Assembly (NCBI RefSeq): GCF_000350225.1
Contig: NW_005178710.1
Span: 250,779-314,778, forward strand
From: Chondrus crispus
Taxonomy: Eukaryota; Rhodophyta; Florideophyceae; Gigartinales; Gigartinaceae
Direction of reading: 5' to 3'
DNA: 64,000 bases
Shown here one piece after another: positions 12,471-22,920 of this stretch. Below the pieces are notes generated by a model, which searched no databases, was not told where the DNA came from, and saw only the letters and a list, made by a program, of their open reading frames with translations. Each line of letters opens with the position of its first letter. The first letter of the stretch is position 1. A program made the position numbers and the translations under genes.

Positions 12471-12671
12471 CTATACACCCGGTAATAATAATGTCTGCGT
12501 GCTCCGCGTCGGTTCTCTGCCATGTTTGGCAGTGAGAAACGGCGGATTTGCCGACCAAAGATGTGACAGGACGTCAAACACCTGACGGATATGAAGCTCT
12601 GGGTTTGTTGTTGCGTACCGTGCGTTCCGCAATGCCGACCTGCCGCTCACATAACGCGCAGACCAGTACAA
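12471..12671 (-). pseudogene. Fragment of a dispersed coding remnant family (copy 1)
   Basis: Minus-strand frame containing HLWSANPPFLTAK followed by EPTRSTQTLL, clearly related to the segments at 13109-13378 (-), 13804-14104 (+) and 42702-42968 (-). The shared core is an amphipathic helix (HLxxAKxxFLTAK) followed by a TRSRQTLITE-like stretch. This copy is short and ends in unrelated sequence. No known domain is recognised. It may be the C-terminus of a transposon protein. Confidence 0.5.
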
Positions 12672-13108
12672 TTACCAGTACAATTCATACCGTGCGTGCT
12701 ACGTATATGTAGTAATTATTTCGACTTCGGTGCTGTAGTGTTGCCCGTCCGTGTCCCTGCCAAGAATACACATGTGAAGAGGTGTCAGCAGCACCACCGC
12801 GAGATTTGAAGCGCAAGCCCTCCACAAATCTTGTTGGTGCGGAAATTTGGAGCAACTCTACCTAGTGTATAGCGGACCGAGTGGTCCGATAGAATCTCTT
12901 GAACGGTAATCTCTGGCTAGTAGAGATTACAGTTCAGGAGATACCGGAAAAAATGTGGAATCATTCATATAAAGGAGTTGATCTGCGGTTACGAGACTTT
13001 TTTCCTATTGACACTGGCAAGTCAATACAGTCAACCACACCAAGTAGTGCACCCCCATGCAAGGTTCCAACAACATGCAATACTCGCATCTTGCACTAAT
13101 GAATGGGG
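12672..13108. other. Intergenic region, nothing recognised
   Basis: Only short spurious frames; no repeat, promoter or RNA gene could be supported. Confidence 0.5.
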
Positions 13109-13378
13109 TCACACAAAATACTCGTTTACAAGCGTCTGGCGCCTCTCGGAACGACTCTGCTCAGCGTGTGCAGTTAGCAACTCGCGCTTTGCACGGTGCA
13201 AATGACAAACTGCATCCTCGATACCCGAATTGTTCACCATTTCCTCCACTCCCGTAAAGCAGGCAATTACTTCCTCAAAACCTGGAATGACACACTCATT
13301 TGATTCTATCCCTTTGGTTCCATCTGCACTCGTCTTTTCATGCTGTGTTGTGGTTGTGTCGGTGCCCTTGCGTGTCAC
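13109..13378 (-). pseudogene. Dispersed coding remnant family (copy 2, 89 codons)
   Basis: Open minus-strand frame with a Thr-rich start (GTDTTTTQ), a middle acidic part and the family core CHLHRAKRELLTAH followed by SERRQTLVNEYF. The same order (TTTTQ, acidic linker, helix, RQTL) is seen in copy 3 at 13804-14104, so homology extends over about 85 codons. It lacks a convincing independent start and is best read as a fragment of a longer lost protein. Confidence 0.5.
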
Positions 13379-13547
13379 TGGAGTAAGACGGAGAGGATCT
13401 GTGGGGTCTGTTGGAAAGGATGATCCGTTTACTGTTGGGCATCTTCGTGGCCGCGTCCCCGTCTAGGACAGGTGTCTAACAGCAATGCAAAGTATGATAA
13501 CCTGTGTTCACCGAAAAACCCCTGCATTACTCACTCGTGGAATTACT

Positions 13548-14145
13548 CAATTCGGCACTATTGGGCGAGTCCTTTCTGTACCGGGGAGGGGGGGCGGGGG
13601 GGACTCCCATTAGTGCCACTTTTACAAATGCCACCCTCCCATTAATGCCGGCCAGACGCACGAACACGAAAAGTGCCACGTGTCACACGGGCCCGGGTGT
13701 TATGCTGCCGTCCGTCCGTCCTGCGTGAAAAGATTTGAAAGCTGCTTCTAAGCCCGATTCTATTCACCGAACAGCGTTCACAGATCTTAGCTTGTCCTCC
13801 TTAGTATGGATCCGGTTCCGGAAACACAACTACAACGCAATCAAGTGATGAGGATGGGAGCGCAGAGGACGCGAGAGAGAGAAGGACTGTACCCTCTGTC
13901 GTTGAGATCGCAGAATTGTTAGGAGAGCTGGAAGTTTTGGCGACTGAATGCCAAGTTTCAGACGCTCTGTCGAATCTGAGGTCGGCAAAGCGCGCATTTC
14001 TCACTGCAAAACACGACAGAGACCCAACGCGGAGCAGGCAGACGTTAATTACCGAGTGCATGAAAATAGATGTGACGTCACCTATTAATGCTGTCTCCCA
14101 ATAGTGCCAGTTTTGGGGTCTTGCACGGGGCGGCACTAATGGGTA
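13548..14145. mobile_element. Putative small non-autonomous element with inverted terminal word clusters
   Basis: The left side carries GGCACTATTGGGCGAG, ACTCCCATTAGTGCCAC and CTCCCATTAATGCC (about 13554-13650). The right side carries the same words inverted: ATTAATGCTGTCTCCCAATAGTGCC and GGCACTAATGGGTA (about 14083-14145). The remnant coding copy 3 lies between them. Similar words flank copy 1 (12366-12398) and copy 4 (42985-43020). This looks like subterminal inverted repeats of a DNA transposon family, but exact ends and target duplications were not determined. Confidence 0.4.
13804..14104 (+). pseudogene. Dispersed coding remnant family (copy 3, best preserved)
   Basis: Plus-strand frame reading Gly/Thr-rich (GSGNTTTTQSSDEDG), then VVEIAELLGELEVLATEC, then the family core LSNLRSAKRAFLTAK and DPTRSRQTLITEC, ending at the TAG at 14102-14104. 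The predicted structure is two amphipathic helices. No ATG begins the frame, so it is probably the 3' end of a former gene inside the element at 13548-14145. Function unknown. Confidence 0.5.
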
Positions 14146-16085
14146 GGGCCCCCTGTACGACGGTACTTCACGGTGGTGGCCTTCCGGTTTATTGTCTCGA
14201 GACTCCTACGAGCCACTTAAGTAATGACGACTCTGTGTTGGAGTACCGTTGGTATTGTACTGTATCGTAAGACAGTAGCAGAACTGCTCCTTTAGGAGGA
14301 GGGGTAGCGCAAGCGTTTGTGTTTGTCGGAGTCGCCCACTGGGCGTATCTTAGAAGAAGATATTAGGCAGGATAGGGAGGGGGATTTCGCTCAAGAGGAT
14401 GACAGAGTGTTGTTGCCCTATGAGTGTAAACAGTACATGCGCTTAACACATGGGCTTGTCATCCGTGGCATATCTACGCCACGTCGACATTTCCTTAATC
14501 GTTTCTACTGTGCTGCACAAAAAAACCTTGCGATCATTTTATTCAACATTGGAATCTGAACTACCCATCGATGGGTTGGAGCCTTGCGAAGATGGATTTT
14601 TTCGTTGGATAGGAGCGCAATAAAAATAAAAATAATCTAAGCCCTCTCTACCGCAATAACGGACGGTGGATTTATTTGTGAGCAATTCCCGCATTGCGTG
14701 TGCCGGTCAGGTTTATCACTCTGGGCGCACTGGGCTTGCGGCTACATGACGATGACAACACTACTGTGCACTGCACACGTCACTCTATACGAGGGCCATC
14801 TTCGCTGGGGCCATGCCAAAATAATGATGCTAGGAGGAAGCTCCGAGCGGGGAACACAGACATTTAAACAGAGAGCAAGGGCCTCTGAAAACTTGTATAC
14901 AGAATATTTTGGGCTTAGGATCGTATTGGAAAATGCCAGCATGCTCGGATGCCATCAAGTTTACAAACGCATGTTTGAAGCCGTACCAAGCTCAAGGTTA
15001 GATCGTCAAAATTATTGACACGTCGTGGAAGCGGATCAACTAATGAAGCCATCGCCATTTCGGGGCTGTACTCATTCTCGCACAACGCAATAGGAGCGTT
15101 CTGTAGGTGGTTGCGATAGGTCCTGTACTCATCAAACATTCCCCCCCGGAACGAAAGCCCACGTCCTCCAGAGTTGCGCAACTGCTATCGGTCGTTCAGT
15201 CAGCTCAGATTCCGCATATTGTCGCATGCACAGTGCGGAATGTTCGAAGAGGTAGCTAGCTATCTGCGGTGAGAGTCCAGGGATAATCGACAGTGTTCGA
15301 AGGGTGTCAGCGAGACCGCCTCACTGAACGCGCTATCTTTTGTCTCTGGTACCTTCACGCCTGTTAATTTTGGCGAGTAGTACACGCCTTCAAAGATCCT
15401 GACGCTTCACTGATGTCCCTCTCTCTAAGTGGAACGCATCGCTAGTAGATGTACGCTGAATTTCCTCAGTCGGCTTCAAAACAGGCTGGTCTTGGCAGTC
15501 GACTAGCTTTTGTTTTGTTTTCTGAAAGGTCTGTAATCCCCTTTGTTTCTCTCAACGTGACTCCGCAATTGACATATGTCAATCTTCGAGCTAGCTCAGG
15601 AATTGAGGGCCAAAGGGAGGGTCGTATGAGAGAGGAAAGGGCTGTTCGCAAAAGGGAGAGAGACAACGGGAGGGCAGAGAAGGTTTCAGGGACTAAGGAG
15701 ATAGCTAGATTGTTCTTTGTAGGAGAGAAATTGATCCCTAGAGTGATAAGCAGACGGTCTGGAGCTTGAGCTAGTGAGACGCGAAGAGGAAAAGCGTTAG
15801 GAAAACTCTCAGGTAGTGAGTAGAGTAAGGTTGTCCGTTAAGTCACGAAAACGCGTGTTTGGCGGCGTGTTTGCTCATATTTTCTAAACGAAATAATTTC
15901 AGACAACGCGTTTGGCAAAACTCATACCGAAAACTCGGGGCATGTGAGTTTTCCACGAGTTTCACGATCCGCCTAATCACAGCAGTGCCGGATCGACCCG
16001 TCTTGAAGGAAAACGAAGTGGGTTTTCCGTTCTTTTCATCAGCACAAACGAGCCTCAGACTGCACGGGTCGTATCGATATGCGTC
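14146..16085. other. Intergenic region, nothing recognised
   Basis: Several short open frames on both strands with no family resemblance and unconvincing composition. A CGAAGAG / TGTTCGAAG word recurs around 15243-15300 but forms no clear array. Confidence 0.5.
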
Positions 16086-16337
16086 ATGGACGCCCCTATC
16101 GCTTCATATGCGCAGAGTCCATCAATGGATCAAAGCGCGACAGGATCTGCCACAGATGCCGCTGAAGCAAACGCGAAAGATAGAAAGGCAGAAGCTTGTA
16201 AAAAGCGGTCCTCTTCAAACGGCCCCCCTCAGCCTGACAAGAAGACGAAACACATCGCCCTTTCTACTGAGAACCTTTCTATCCTTGTGGCAAGCTACAA
16301 TATTCGCTTCAGCGAGTATTCGCGCAGGTACACGTGA
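16086..16337 (+). CDS. Short unrecognised ORF (83 aa), low confidence
   Basis: ATG-started frame with a Ser/Ala-rich N-terminus, a Lys/Arg cluster and a helical C-terminus (LSILVASYNIRFSEYSRR). The composition resembles a nuclear protein N-terminus more than random sequence, but there is no family match and no supporting signal nearby. Confidence 0.25.
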   Translation: MDAPIASYAQSPSMDQSATGSATDAAEANAKDRKAEACKKRSSSNGPPQPDKKTKHIALSTENLSILVASYNIRFSEYSRRYT

Positions 16338-16619
16338 TCTGTCGGGCGGCACAATGTTGTACCAGACTTGCGTTACCAGACTTGCGTTTGTTGCGGGCAA
16401 GCACGCTGCTGGAGGTTAGTCCGCGAAACCCGTGGCGGAATTTTTCAATCTCGGGTTTGCTTTATGTCGGACAACTTCTATGACGAGTTTTCGGGGTCTG
16501 TCGGGGGAACCCTGACAACAGGCGCACAGGAGCCTGTGTCCTTCCGTTCGCGAACGTGGGTTCGGGTGAAGACGGAGATGCGACTGCCCGCACAGGAGGG
16601 TGTCGCCAGAGTTGAGAAG

Positions 16620-16656
16620 AAGTAAACACAGCTGCAAAATGCAGCTGTGTTTACTT
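16620..16656. repeat. Perfect 17 bp inverted repeat (hairpin) with 3 bp loop
   Basis: Left arm 16620-16636 starts AAGTAAACACAGC; the right arm 16640-16656 is its exact reverse complement, separated by AAA. A cruciform or RNA hairpin is possible. The surroundings are non-coding. Confidence 0.9.
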
Positions 16657-17607
16657 GTTCGTCTTACCCGGGACGGTAAGCGTTGAGGAGCGAAGCGAAG
16701 CGCGTGGCCTAATGCGTAGCGATTGCACGGTCGCCGTTGCTGACAAAGGACTCTGCGACTAATTGCACCACGGAGCTAGACTAAATTAAAAAGGCCACCA
16801 CCTTTGGTCTCCCTTAAATCTTCCCTTCTGTTCAATCGACCCTTACGATCTTTCGGCCCTTCCTCTCCCTTTGATCCCAGCCCTGATCCAGTGTACGACA
16901 ATCGAGCCATGATACGGTCTGAGACTTCTGTAATGCTGATAATTTACAGCATACCGCGAGTGTGTCCCTTCTGACACTTTACGTCCAGCGTTTTTGTGGG
17001 TACGGTGAATGAAAAAAGAGATTTTTTGTTACGTACCCCTTTTTGAGCCCCGTTGCTTAGGAGCGCTAGATTGAATACGTGAAGAGGTGAAGATGGCGTC
17101 GCCAGAATGAGTTTGATCAAAGGGAGCACGTTCCCTGACAAGCATATCATCTTGATGGCATCCTCGGTCTGGGTAACAGCAATCGCCGCCGCAGCCGCCG
17201 GGTAACAGGCGCGCACCCGGGGCCGCGCAACGGGCCAAATGTTGCACACGTGGTAGTGCTGGCAGCAAATCGCTCCAGGGGCCTTGTACAGTATCAGCCT
17301 GTTACCCCGCTTTACCCGCCGTGGGCGATGAGTGCGCCGGATGTGGTTCGGATGTGCCGATTCGGCACTGGGATGTAGGTCGGATGTCGGGTAACAAAAC
17401 GGGGCCTGCGGCGCGCGTTCTGCGTGAAATTATAGTCACTGAAACGGCGCGCATTCCCCTGCCCTGCCCCTGCCCTGCCCTTGCCTGCCCTTGCACTGCG
17501 CGCATCCACCCCCATGAAGCTCCCCAGGGGCACGCAGCCCACACGCACGGCGCGCAAGCGCAAAGTGGCATCGCGCGTACGTCAGGTGCACTCGACGGCG
17601 CTGGCTG
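16657..17607. other. Intergenic region with C-rich simple sequence
   Basis: No gene recognised. A CCTGCC-type simple repeat lies at about 17458-17495, just upstream of the Hint remnant. Confidence 0.5.
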
Positions 17608-18168
17608 GCGTCAGTCCCCGCGGCGCGTCGCGACGGCCTGCTCGTCCGCATGGAGAACCTGCAGTACGCGGACAAGGTTGCCGCCGGCGACGGCGCCCAC
17701 TCGGACGTCTTCTTCTTCGGCCATCGCAGCCCGCACCCCGTCTCCGAGTTCGTCTCCATCCGGCACGCCGGCTCGCAGACCCCGCTCCGCCTCTCCCCCG
17801 GCCACTACCTCTACGTCGACGGCAAGCTGCGCACGGCGCGCTCCGTGCGCCCCGGTGACCGGTTACGCGGCGAGGACGGCGAGTACGACCTCTTTGTGCT
17901 AAACGTCAAGCGCGAGCAGCTGCGCGGTCTGTACGCGCCGACGTCTGTGCACGGCGATCTCGTCGTCGATGGCGTCGTGGTTTCCAGCTATACCGACCTC
18001 ATGCACCCGGGCCTGATGCACAAGCTGCTCCATCCCCTCCGCCTTTTGTACCGATATGGGCTTGACTCCGTGATGTCGCGCGTCACGGTGCTGCACCAAA
18101 CAAGCTTCGCCCACCTGCGGCGGGCGGTGGGCATTCCCCATGGACCGCAGGCTGTTGACAATTGGATT
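17608..18168 (+). pseudogene. Hint (hedgehog/intein-type autoprocessing) domain remnant
   Basis: Hint domains catalyse self-cleavage through an N-terminal Cys that forms a thioester. Here the frame reads RRDGLLVRMENLQYADKV (start of a Hint domain), then SPGHYLYVDGK with the conserved TxxH-type His, then VRPGDRL, and GLYAPTSVHGDLVVDGV followed by SSYTD, matching the C-terminal Hint block where ASCY is usual. The position normally held by the catalytic Cys ahead of the first block reads SVPAA, so the nucleophile is missing. No secreted N-terminal part with a start codon is evident upstream, and a SerB-like sequence begins in another frame straight after. I read it as a truncated or decayed hog-type gene. 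Confidence 0.7.
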
Positions 18169-19144
18169 TTCACGAGGACTACTGGACCGTCGACTTCACG
18201 GTCGCGCCGTCGGCCGCGCCGCCGCCGGCCCTCGCCGCGAGCACGCCGAACGAGTACGTCGTCACCTTCTTCGCCCCCGGCACCATCTCCCCGGCCTTCC
18301 TGGCCACCACCCTCGCCGCCCTCGTCGCGCGCGAGGTCAGAGGCGTCGCTAGGCTCACGGAGCAAGGCCACGACTTCATGTGCCGCGAGCTGCGCATCGA
18401 CGTCCCGGGCGGCGAGGAGAACGTGGCTGCGCTGCAGAAGGAGCTCTTCGCGTTGGGCCGACAGGAAAACCAGTGCAATGTCGCCCTGCAGAAGGCTAAT
18501 GTCCTCAGGAAGGCCAAGAGGATGGTCTTGTTCGACCTGTCTTGGACTTTGATGCAGTGCGATGCTATCTATCGATGTCCTGCTTCAGGCAGCTGGGAAG
18601 AGCCCGCCGCCGGAGGTGGAAGCACCGTTTAGACAGGGCAACTTGCCTGGGACAGAATGGCTCAAGGCTAGAGCGAAGCAGTTGGAAGGCGTCGATGCCG
18701 GCAATGTCAACGCTGCAGTTGTCCAAAACTTGACCTACACGCATGGGGCCGTCGAATTGTGCAAGGGGCTGAAACGGCTCGGCTGTCGACTGGCTGTTGT
18801 TTCTTCCGGATCTAAGTTTATTGCAGAGCTCGCCAAGGACCATCTCGGCTTGGACTATGGGTTTGGCAATCTTCTAGAGACCGACTCCGCAAACAAGTTT
18901 TCGGGTCTTGTCATAGGGCCCATTATTGACACAGAGCGCAAAGCTGAACTCACACATATGATGGCGATGCAAGAGCGCATTGACATGGAGCAAATCGTTG
19001 CTGTCGGAGACGGTCCGGTTTCCAGCCGCACACAGTGCCACAAAGAAGGCAAGCTCCATCGCTCCACGCACGTGTCCCTCTTCCCCAGTCACTTCTCGAT
19101 CGGGGCTTCCACGCCAGGGTCAAATGGTGGTCGGTGGATAGATT
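18162..19144 (+). pseudogene. Phosphoserine phosphatase (SerB-like) remnant
   Basis: SerB removes phosphate from O-phosphoserine in the last step of serine synthesis. Frame 1 (18162-18632) holds an ACT-type regulatory domain (EYVVTFFAPGTISPAFLA) and the HAD motif I region MVLFDLSWTLMQCDAI. Frame 2 (from about 18562) continues with the cap region and motif II (LAVVSSGSKFIAEL), the Lys-containing segment and motif IV start VAVGDGP near 19005-19016, where the usual GDGxND continuation is lost. The frameshift around 18570-18600 and the lost C-terminus make it non-functional. Motif I has Ser where most SerB proteins have the second Asp (DxDxT). It overlaps the end of the Hint remnant. Confidence 0.75.
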
Positions 19145-19343
19145 GGTGAAGAAGTCGGAGGAGAAGCCGGAGTTTTTCACGCGGTCGTTGCTGATTGAGC
19201 TTGACAATATTGATTTGGTGGAATTAGGAAAGCGCACTGTGGGGGTTATGTAGGGGGTGTTTATGGTTGTTTTATTGTCGTACAAGTTTATGTGGTGGCA
19301 GGGAACGTAGTTTAGGCTGGAACGCCTAGCATAAGAGGCCAAA

Positions 19344-19747
19344 TTGGGTCCTCAGTTTGTTTCGAAGAGCGATCTTGAAGTGGTGAAACAGGCTAGAGAG
19401 CAGAAGCTTGTAGCTAGCGACGAGGAAGAGGAAGACTCCAGAGACGACGCCTCCGACGAGAGCAGGGAGGGGTCCGAGTATGATTCGCATGATTCTGACG
19501 AATATGACCATGACGAGAAGCTCTGGAAGTCCCAGGCAGCGTTGCGCAATCTGAAAGCGTATTTGGCTGGCTCCTCAGAGGAGGATGAGAACCCGGCATC
19601 TGCGGCTGATTTGGGGAAAACTCCTTTGGCGCTGTGAACGAGGGGAGAGATGGCGAGGAGGACGACATGGACATGGAGCTTAGTTTTGAGCGGGGTATGT
19701 TGGAGAAGGGTGAGGATATCGTGAAGCGAAAGCTGGAAAAGAAATAA
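19344..19747 (+). pseudogene. Acidic low-complexity coding fragment, unrecognised
   Basis: Frame with long Asp/Glu/Ser runs (EEEEDSRDDASDESREGSEY) and a helical segment EKLWKSQAALRNLKAYL, followed after a stop at 19635-19637 by more in-frame acidic codons (DDMDMELSFERGML) to a TAA at 19745-19747. It resembles acidic parts of nuclear or nucleolar proteins. No ATG precedes it. Probably a decayed gene piece. Confidence 0.4.
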
Positions 19748-20289
19748 CACGAGGAAGGCGGAGAAGAGGCGAAAGAGAAAGCAAAGCTTTGCTGGCGAAA
19801 TGGGGAAGAGGATGAAAATGGAGTGGCTAGGGACACGAAAAACATTCCAACATTTGACTCGACCAATTCTTCTCCATCGACCACGACTTTGACAAGGCTG
19901 AAGGCGAACAGACGCGTCGGGGCGATCAATGGGCGAGATGTTGGCCGCTGTAGACTCGGACGACGAAGACAAGCGCAGAGCGGCGAATAAAAGGCGAGGA
20001 CTCTCGTGCTAGAGCGCGAGGCTCCTGCTCCACTTTGCCATGTTCTTCGGCAGTGAGATCGGTCATGATATCCGACTCGTCGACCGCCTGTTTGGTTCGT
20101 CCGTACTGTACTGCGAGTCCCCACGCGTGTCTGTGTCGCTGTCGCTGTTTGTCGCCCGTACACCCCTCCATATGCCACGTGTCTGTCGAGTCACACCCCG
20201 GGTATCCGTCCTCACTCTCGCGACTCTTACGTCATGCTTACTGTCATACACCCTTAGCTCCTTTCCCGTCCTCAGTCTTGCGCTGACTC
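19748..20289. other. Upstream region of the tyrosine recombinase gene
   Basis: No coding sequence supported. No clear TATA box, terminal repeat or target duplication could be recognised. Confidence 0.5.
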
Positions 20290-21606
20290 ATGCGCATACC
20301 AGACGGCGCCCAGATTGCACTGAGCTGTGAGCTTGATTCGGCGAGGTCGACGATGCGTGGCGGACACGGCGGTGGCAGTGGCAACCGCGGCCGCGGTTAC
20401 ACAAGCGTTCGAGGGCGCGCAGCTGTGCAACCAAGCACGGCTGTGCTAAACGCCGCGCTGATCGCGAGACAGGCCAAGCTCCGGCGACCACTTGCGGAGT
20501 CTTCCGAGAGTCGATATAGGGGAATCATTAAAATGTTCAGCGAAGCAATGAAAAACGTTGGAGCACCTATCGACGATCCCCTCAATAAGCCGTTCCGTTC
20601 CCTCCAAAAGAGAACCCCAGCCCAATCCCCGGTTGGGGTGGCACTTGCATTGATGATGAGCAGGTGCGGCTTTGTCATAGATTCCAGGTTCGAGAATGAG
20701 AAGGCAAAGTCAACCGGCGGCGCGATCATAAGCGCCGTCTCTGCCGCATTCAGTCGGCTGGACTGCGCCGAGTGTGGCGTCGGGTATGAGTGCCGCCATG
20801 TCAAGGGCGAATATGTTGAGAAAGGCTGGGGAGCGTTCCTCGAAAATCCGGGCAGCGCCCCACAGCTCAAACAGTTAATGAGGCGTCTCGAGAATGATCA
20901 GGCACGAGCGAAAGTCAACATCACCGAACGCGCTCTGGCTGAGACTCATGAGGACGTTCAAAGTCTGTACAATCTATACGTCCGGGACGTGAGTTTACGC
21001 GTGATGAATGGCGTGCTCCCGAGTGCTGAAGATCCGTCCGACTTCAGGGCTTTCCAGACCTGTACACTCAACGTAATGCAGTGGGGAAGCGTGGCTCGAG
21101 CCGATGAGCTACTGAATCTAGACGTGGAAGATCTTGTGTTCCCAGGCTCTGGTCTCAACTCGGCGGTTTTTGGTGTATTGCATTTTACCAAAACGGGCAC
21201 AGGCGTTAGATACTTTAAGTTCTCGCGCGAGGCTCACGTCTCTATATGCCCTTTGCATGCGCTACATCGCTGGCTACTCGTTCTCAAGTCAAACAAGATT
21301 ACGAAGGGTCCACTTTTCCCGGCGTTTCAAGGCGGTGCGCTGCGCGAAGGTGTACGCATGTCACACACTACGTACCGGGAGGTGTTAGGATACATAAGTA
21401 ACGCAATCGGGATCGCAGGGCGACTGACGGAACATTCTGCCCGTCGAGGGGGCGCACAGTATCATCACTATGTTGTAGGGTGGGGCCTTCGGGACATTAT
21501 GGTACAATTTGCATGGACTGAATTACAGGAGATGATCAAGTACCTCGGTATAGATGATCAATTTAATGAGAACCCCTACGATAAGCTTGGTTTCACCTGC
21601 TTGTAA
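20290..21606 (+). CDS. Tyrosine recombinase, Crypton-like transposase (438 aa)
   Basis: Intact single-exon gene from ATG 20290 to TAA. Tyrosine recombinases cut and rejoin DNA through a covalent 3'-phosphotyrosine. The C-terminal half shows the catalytic set in order: Arg270 (SVARADELLNL), Lys301 (LHFTKTGTGV), His382-x2-Arg385 (LTEHSARRGG), Trp409 and Tyr418 (EMIKYLG). The N-terminal half is a Gly/Arg-rich tail (residues 20-45), a helical core-binding-like region, and a Cys/His cluster (CAECGVGYECRH, about 159-170) that could bind zinc. No reverse transcriptase lies nearby, arguing against a DIRS element. Crypton DNA transposons encode a lone recombinase like this. A host-domesticated recombinase or a viral integrase are alternatives. 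It is the only intact gene in a block of broken ones. Confidence 0.75.
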   Translation: MRIPDGAQIALSCELDSARSTMRGGHGGGSGNRGRGYTSVRGRAAVQPSTAVLNAALIARQAKLRRPLAESSESRYRGIIKMFSEAMKNVGAPIDDPLNKPFRSLQKRTPAQSPVGVALALMMSRCGFVIDSRFENEKAKSTGGAIISAVSAAFSRLDCAECGVGYECRHVKGEYVEKGWGAFLENPGSAPQLKQLMRRLENDQARAKVNITERALAETHEDVQSLYNLYVRDVSLRVMNGVLPSAEDPSDFRAFQTCTLNVMQWGSVARADELLNLDVEDLVFPGSGLNSAVFGVLHFTKTGTGVRYFKFSREAHVSICPLHALHRWLLVLKSNKITKGPLFPAFQGGALREGVRMSHTTYREVLGYISNAIGIAGRLTEHSARRGGAQYHHYVVGWGLRDIMVQFAWTELQEMIKYLGIDDQFNENPYDKLGFTCL

Positions 21607-21948
21607 ACGACAGACTGGTGTGCGTTCCGCAAGCCGCCTGTGCCAGCCGTCAACGGGCAGGCGGTCGGCGGCGGACCGCGTTTTCCACCCCCGCGCCAAC
21701 CCCTCGCGCACGCCCCTCTTTACAGACGCCCGCCCTTCCCCGTACACGCACGCCTGCCGCCCACCCCCCGCCACCCTCCCAGTGCCGCCAAATATCCCGC
21801 CCATCCCCCCATGGTACTGCACCCTCCCCCTCCATCGCTGCACCCTCCCAACCTCTCACACACCCCTCCCCCTCTCCCCCCGGAAGCCCAACCACCACCC
21901 CCATCATCCCTACCTCCCCCTCCCCCTTCCCCCTCCCCTTCCCCCCCC
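21607..21948. other. C-rich low-complexity sequence
   Basis: Strongly C-rich plus strand, giving Pro-rich frames that are compositional artefacts. It could be the leader or promoter of the broken gene that follows. Confidence 0.5.
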
Positions 21949-22759
21949 ATGGACTACGAGGATTACATGACCTGCCGCCCGCCGTCCCCCCCTCGCTCTC
22001 CGCGCGCGACGCCCCGTCGCTCACGGCCGTCGATCTGTCCTCGACGCCGTCGACCCTCTCCACCGCGCTGAGCGCCCTCTCGTCTCGCGCGGGGTCGCGT
22101 CGCCGCCGCACTCCGCGGCCCTGCGTCTCGACCACCGCCAGCTGCGCGACGTACGCCGCCCTGTCGCGCGTCGTGTCGGCCTTCCACCGCGACCTGTAGG
22201 GTCAGCACGCCGTGCGCATCCGCCTGGAGCACCTGCTGACGCACAGTGGCGCCGCCCGCGCACCACGCGGCCGCCGCGCGCCGACCAGGCCCGCATCCTC
22301 TACCTCCTCGCCGCGAAGCTCGCCCTCCTCCGCCGCTCCCACCTGTGCGCCCTCTCGCGCGAGGACCGCACCCGCCCTGCGAGCGCGCCGACCACCCCCC
22401 CGCCCGCCCGCACCCCGCCCGCGTCCCAGACTACCCTGCCCACCGCGTCGCCCGAGTCGCCAGAGTTTCGTTCGCCTTCCCCGTTTGCCAGACTCACGTC
22501 CCGCTCAACGCACCGCGTGTCCTCGGATAACGCCATCGCGGCGCAGCGAGACGAGCAGCGCGAGGCACGGCGCAGCGAGCGCCCGGGGATGGACGGACGC
22601 GCGGCTCGCGAGCCGCCATGCGGCGGCCGGCACGGAGGGTGGGGGGGCGCGAGGCGTGCGAGGCGGGGTGCTCCTGTAGCCAACTGCCACGGCCCCGCGC
22701 ACACTGTCGCCTTTGGGCTGCGCCCCATTTTGCAAGCGCGGCGCGCCCTGCAGTTGTAA
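21949..22759 (+). pseudogene. GC-rich unknown gene, broken
   Basis: A coherent protein can be followed through frame changes: ATG at 21949 (MDYEDYM), then DLPPAVPPSLSARDAPSL in another frame, a helical segment (YAALSRVVSAFHRDL) interrupted by a TAG at 22198-22200, then RIRLEHLLTHS, and after a further shift near 22260 ADQARILYLLAAKLALLRRS and a Ser/Pro/Arg-rich tail to the TAA at 22757-22759. The consistent helical pattern across breaks suggests a real former gene; the family is not recognised. Three lesions would be needed, so either decay or sequence errors. Confidence 0.4.
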
Positions 22760-22920
22760 CCTGCAAAAAGCATTTAATCAGTTCGACGAGCTCCACTGCG
22801 GGCTGCACATTGAGCGGAAGCTGCATGTAATCTATCCAGAGCGCTTCTTATCGTGGAAGCGCGCACCCTGCTCCTAAACTTAGTTATTCTATTTCCATTT
22901 GCTCGTGGGGCCCGTAGACA

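Noticed and set aside
21640-22071. Pro-rich frame of 143 codons
   Set aside because: Produced by a C-rich strand; the helical coding signal lies in other frames of the broken gene at 21949-22759.
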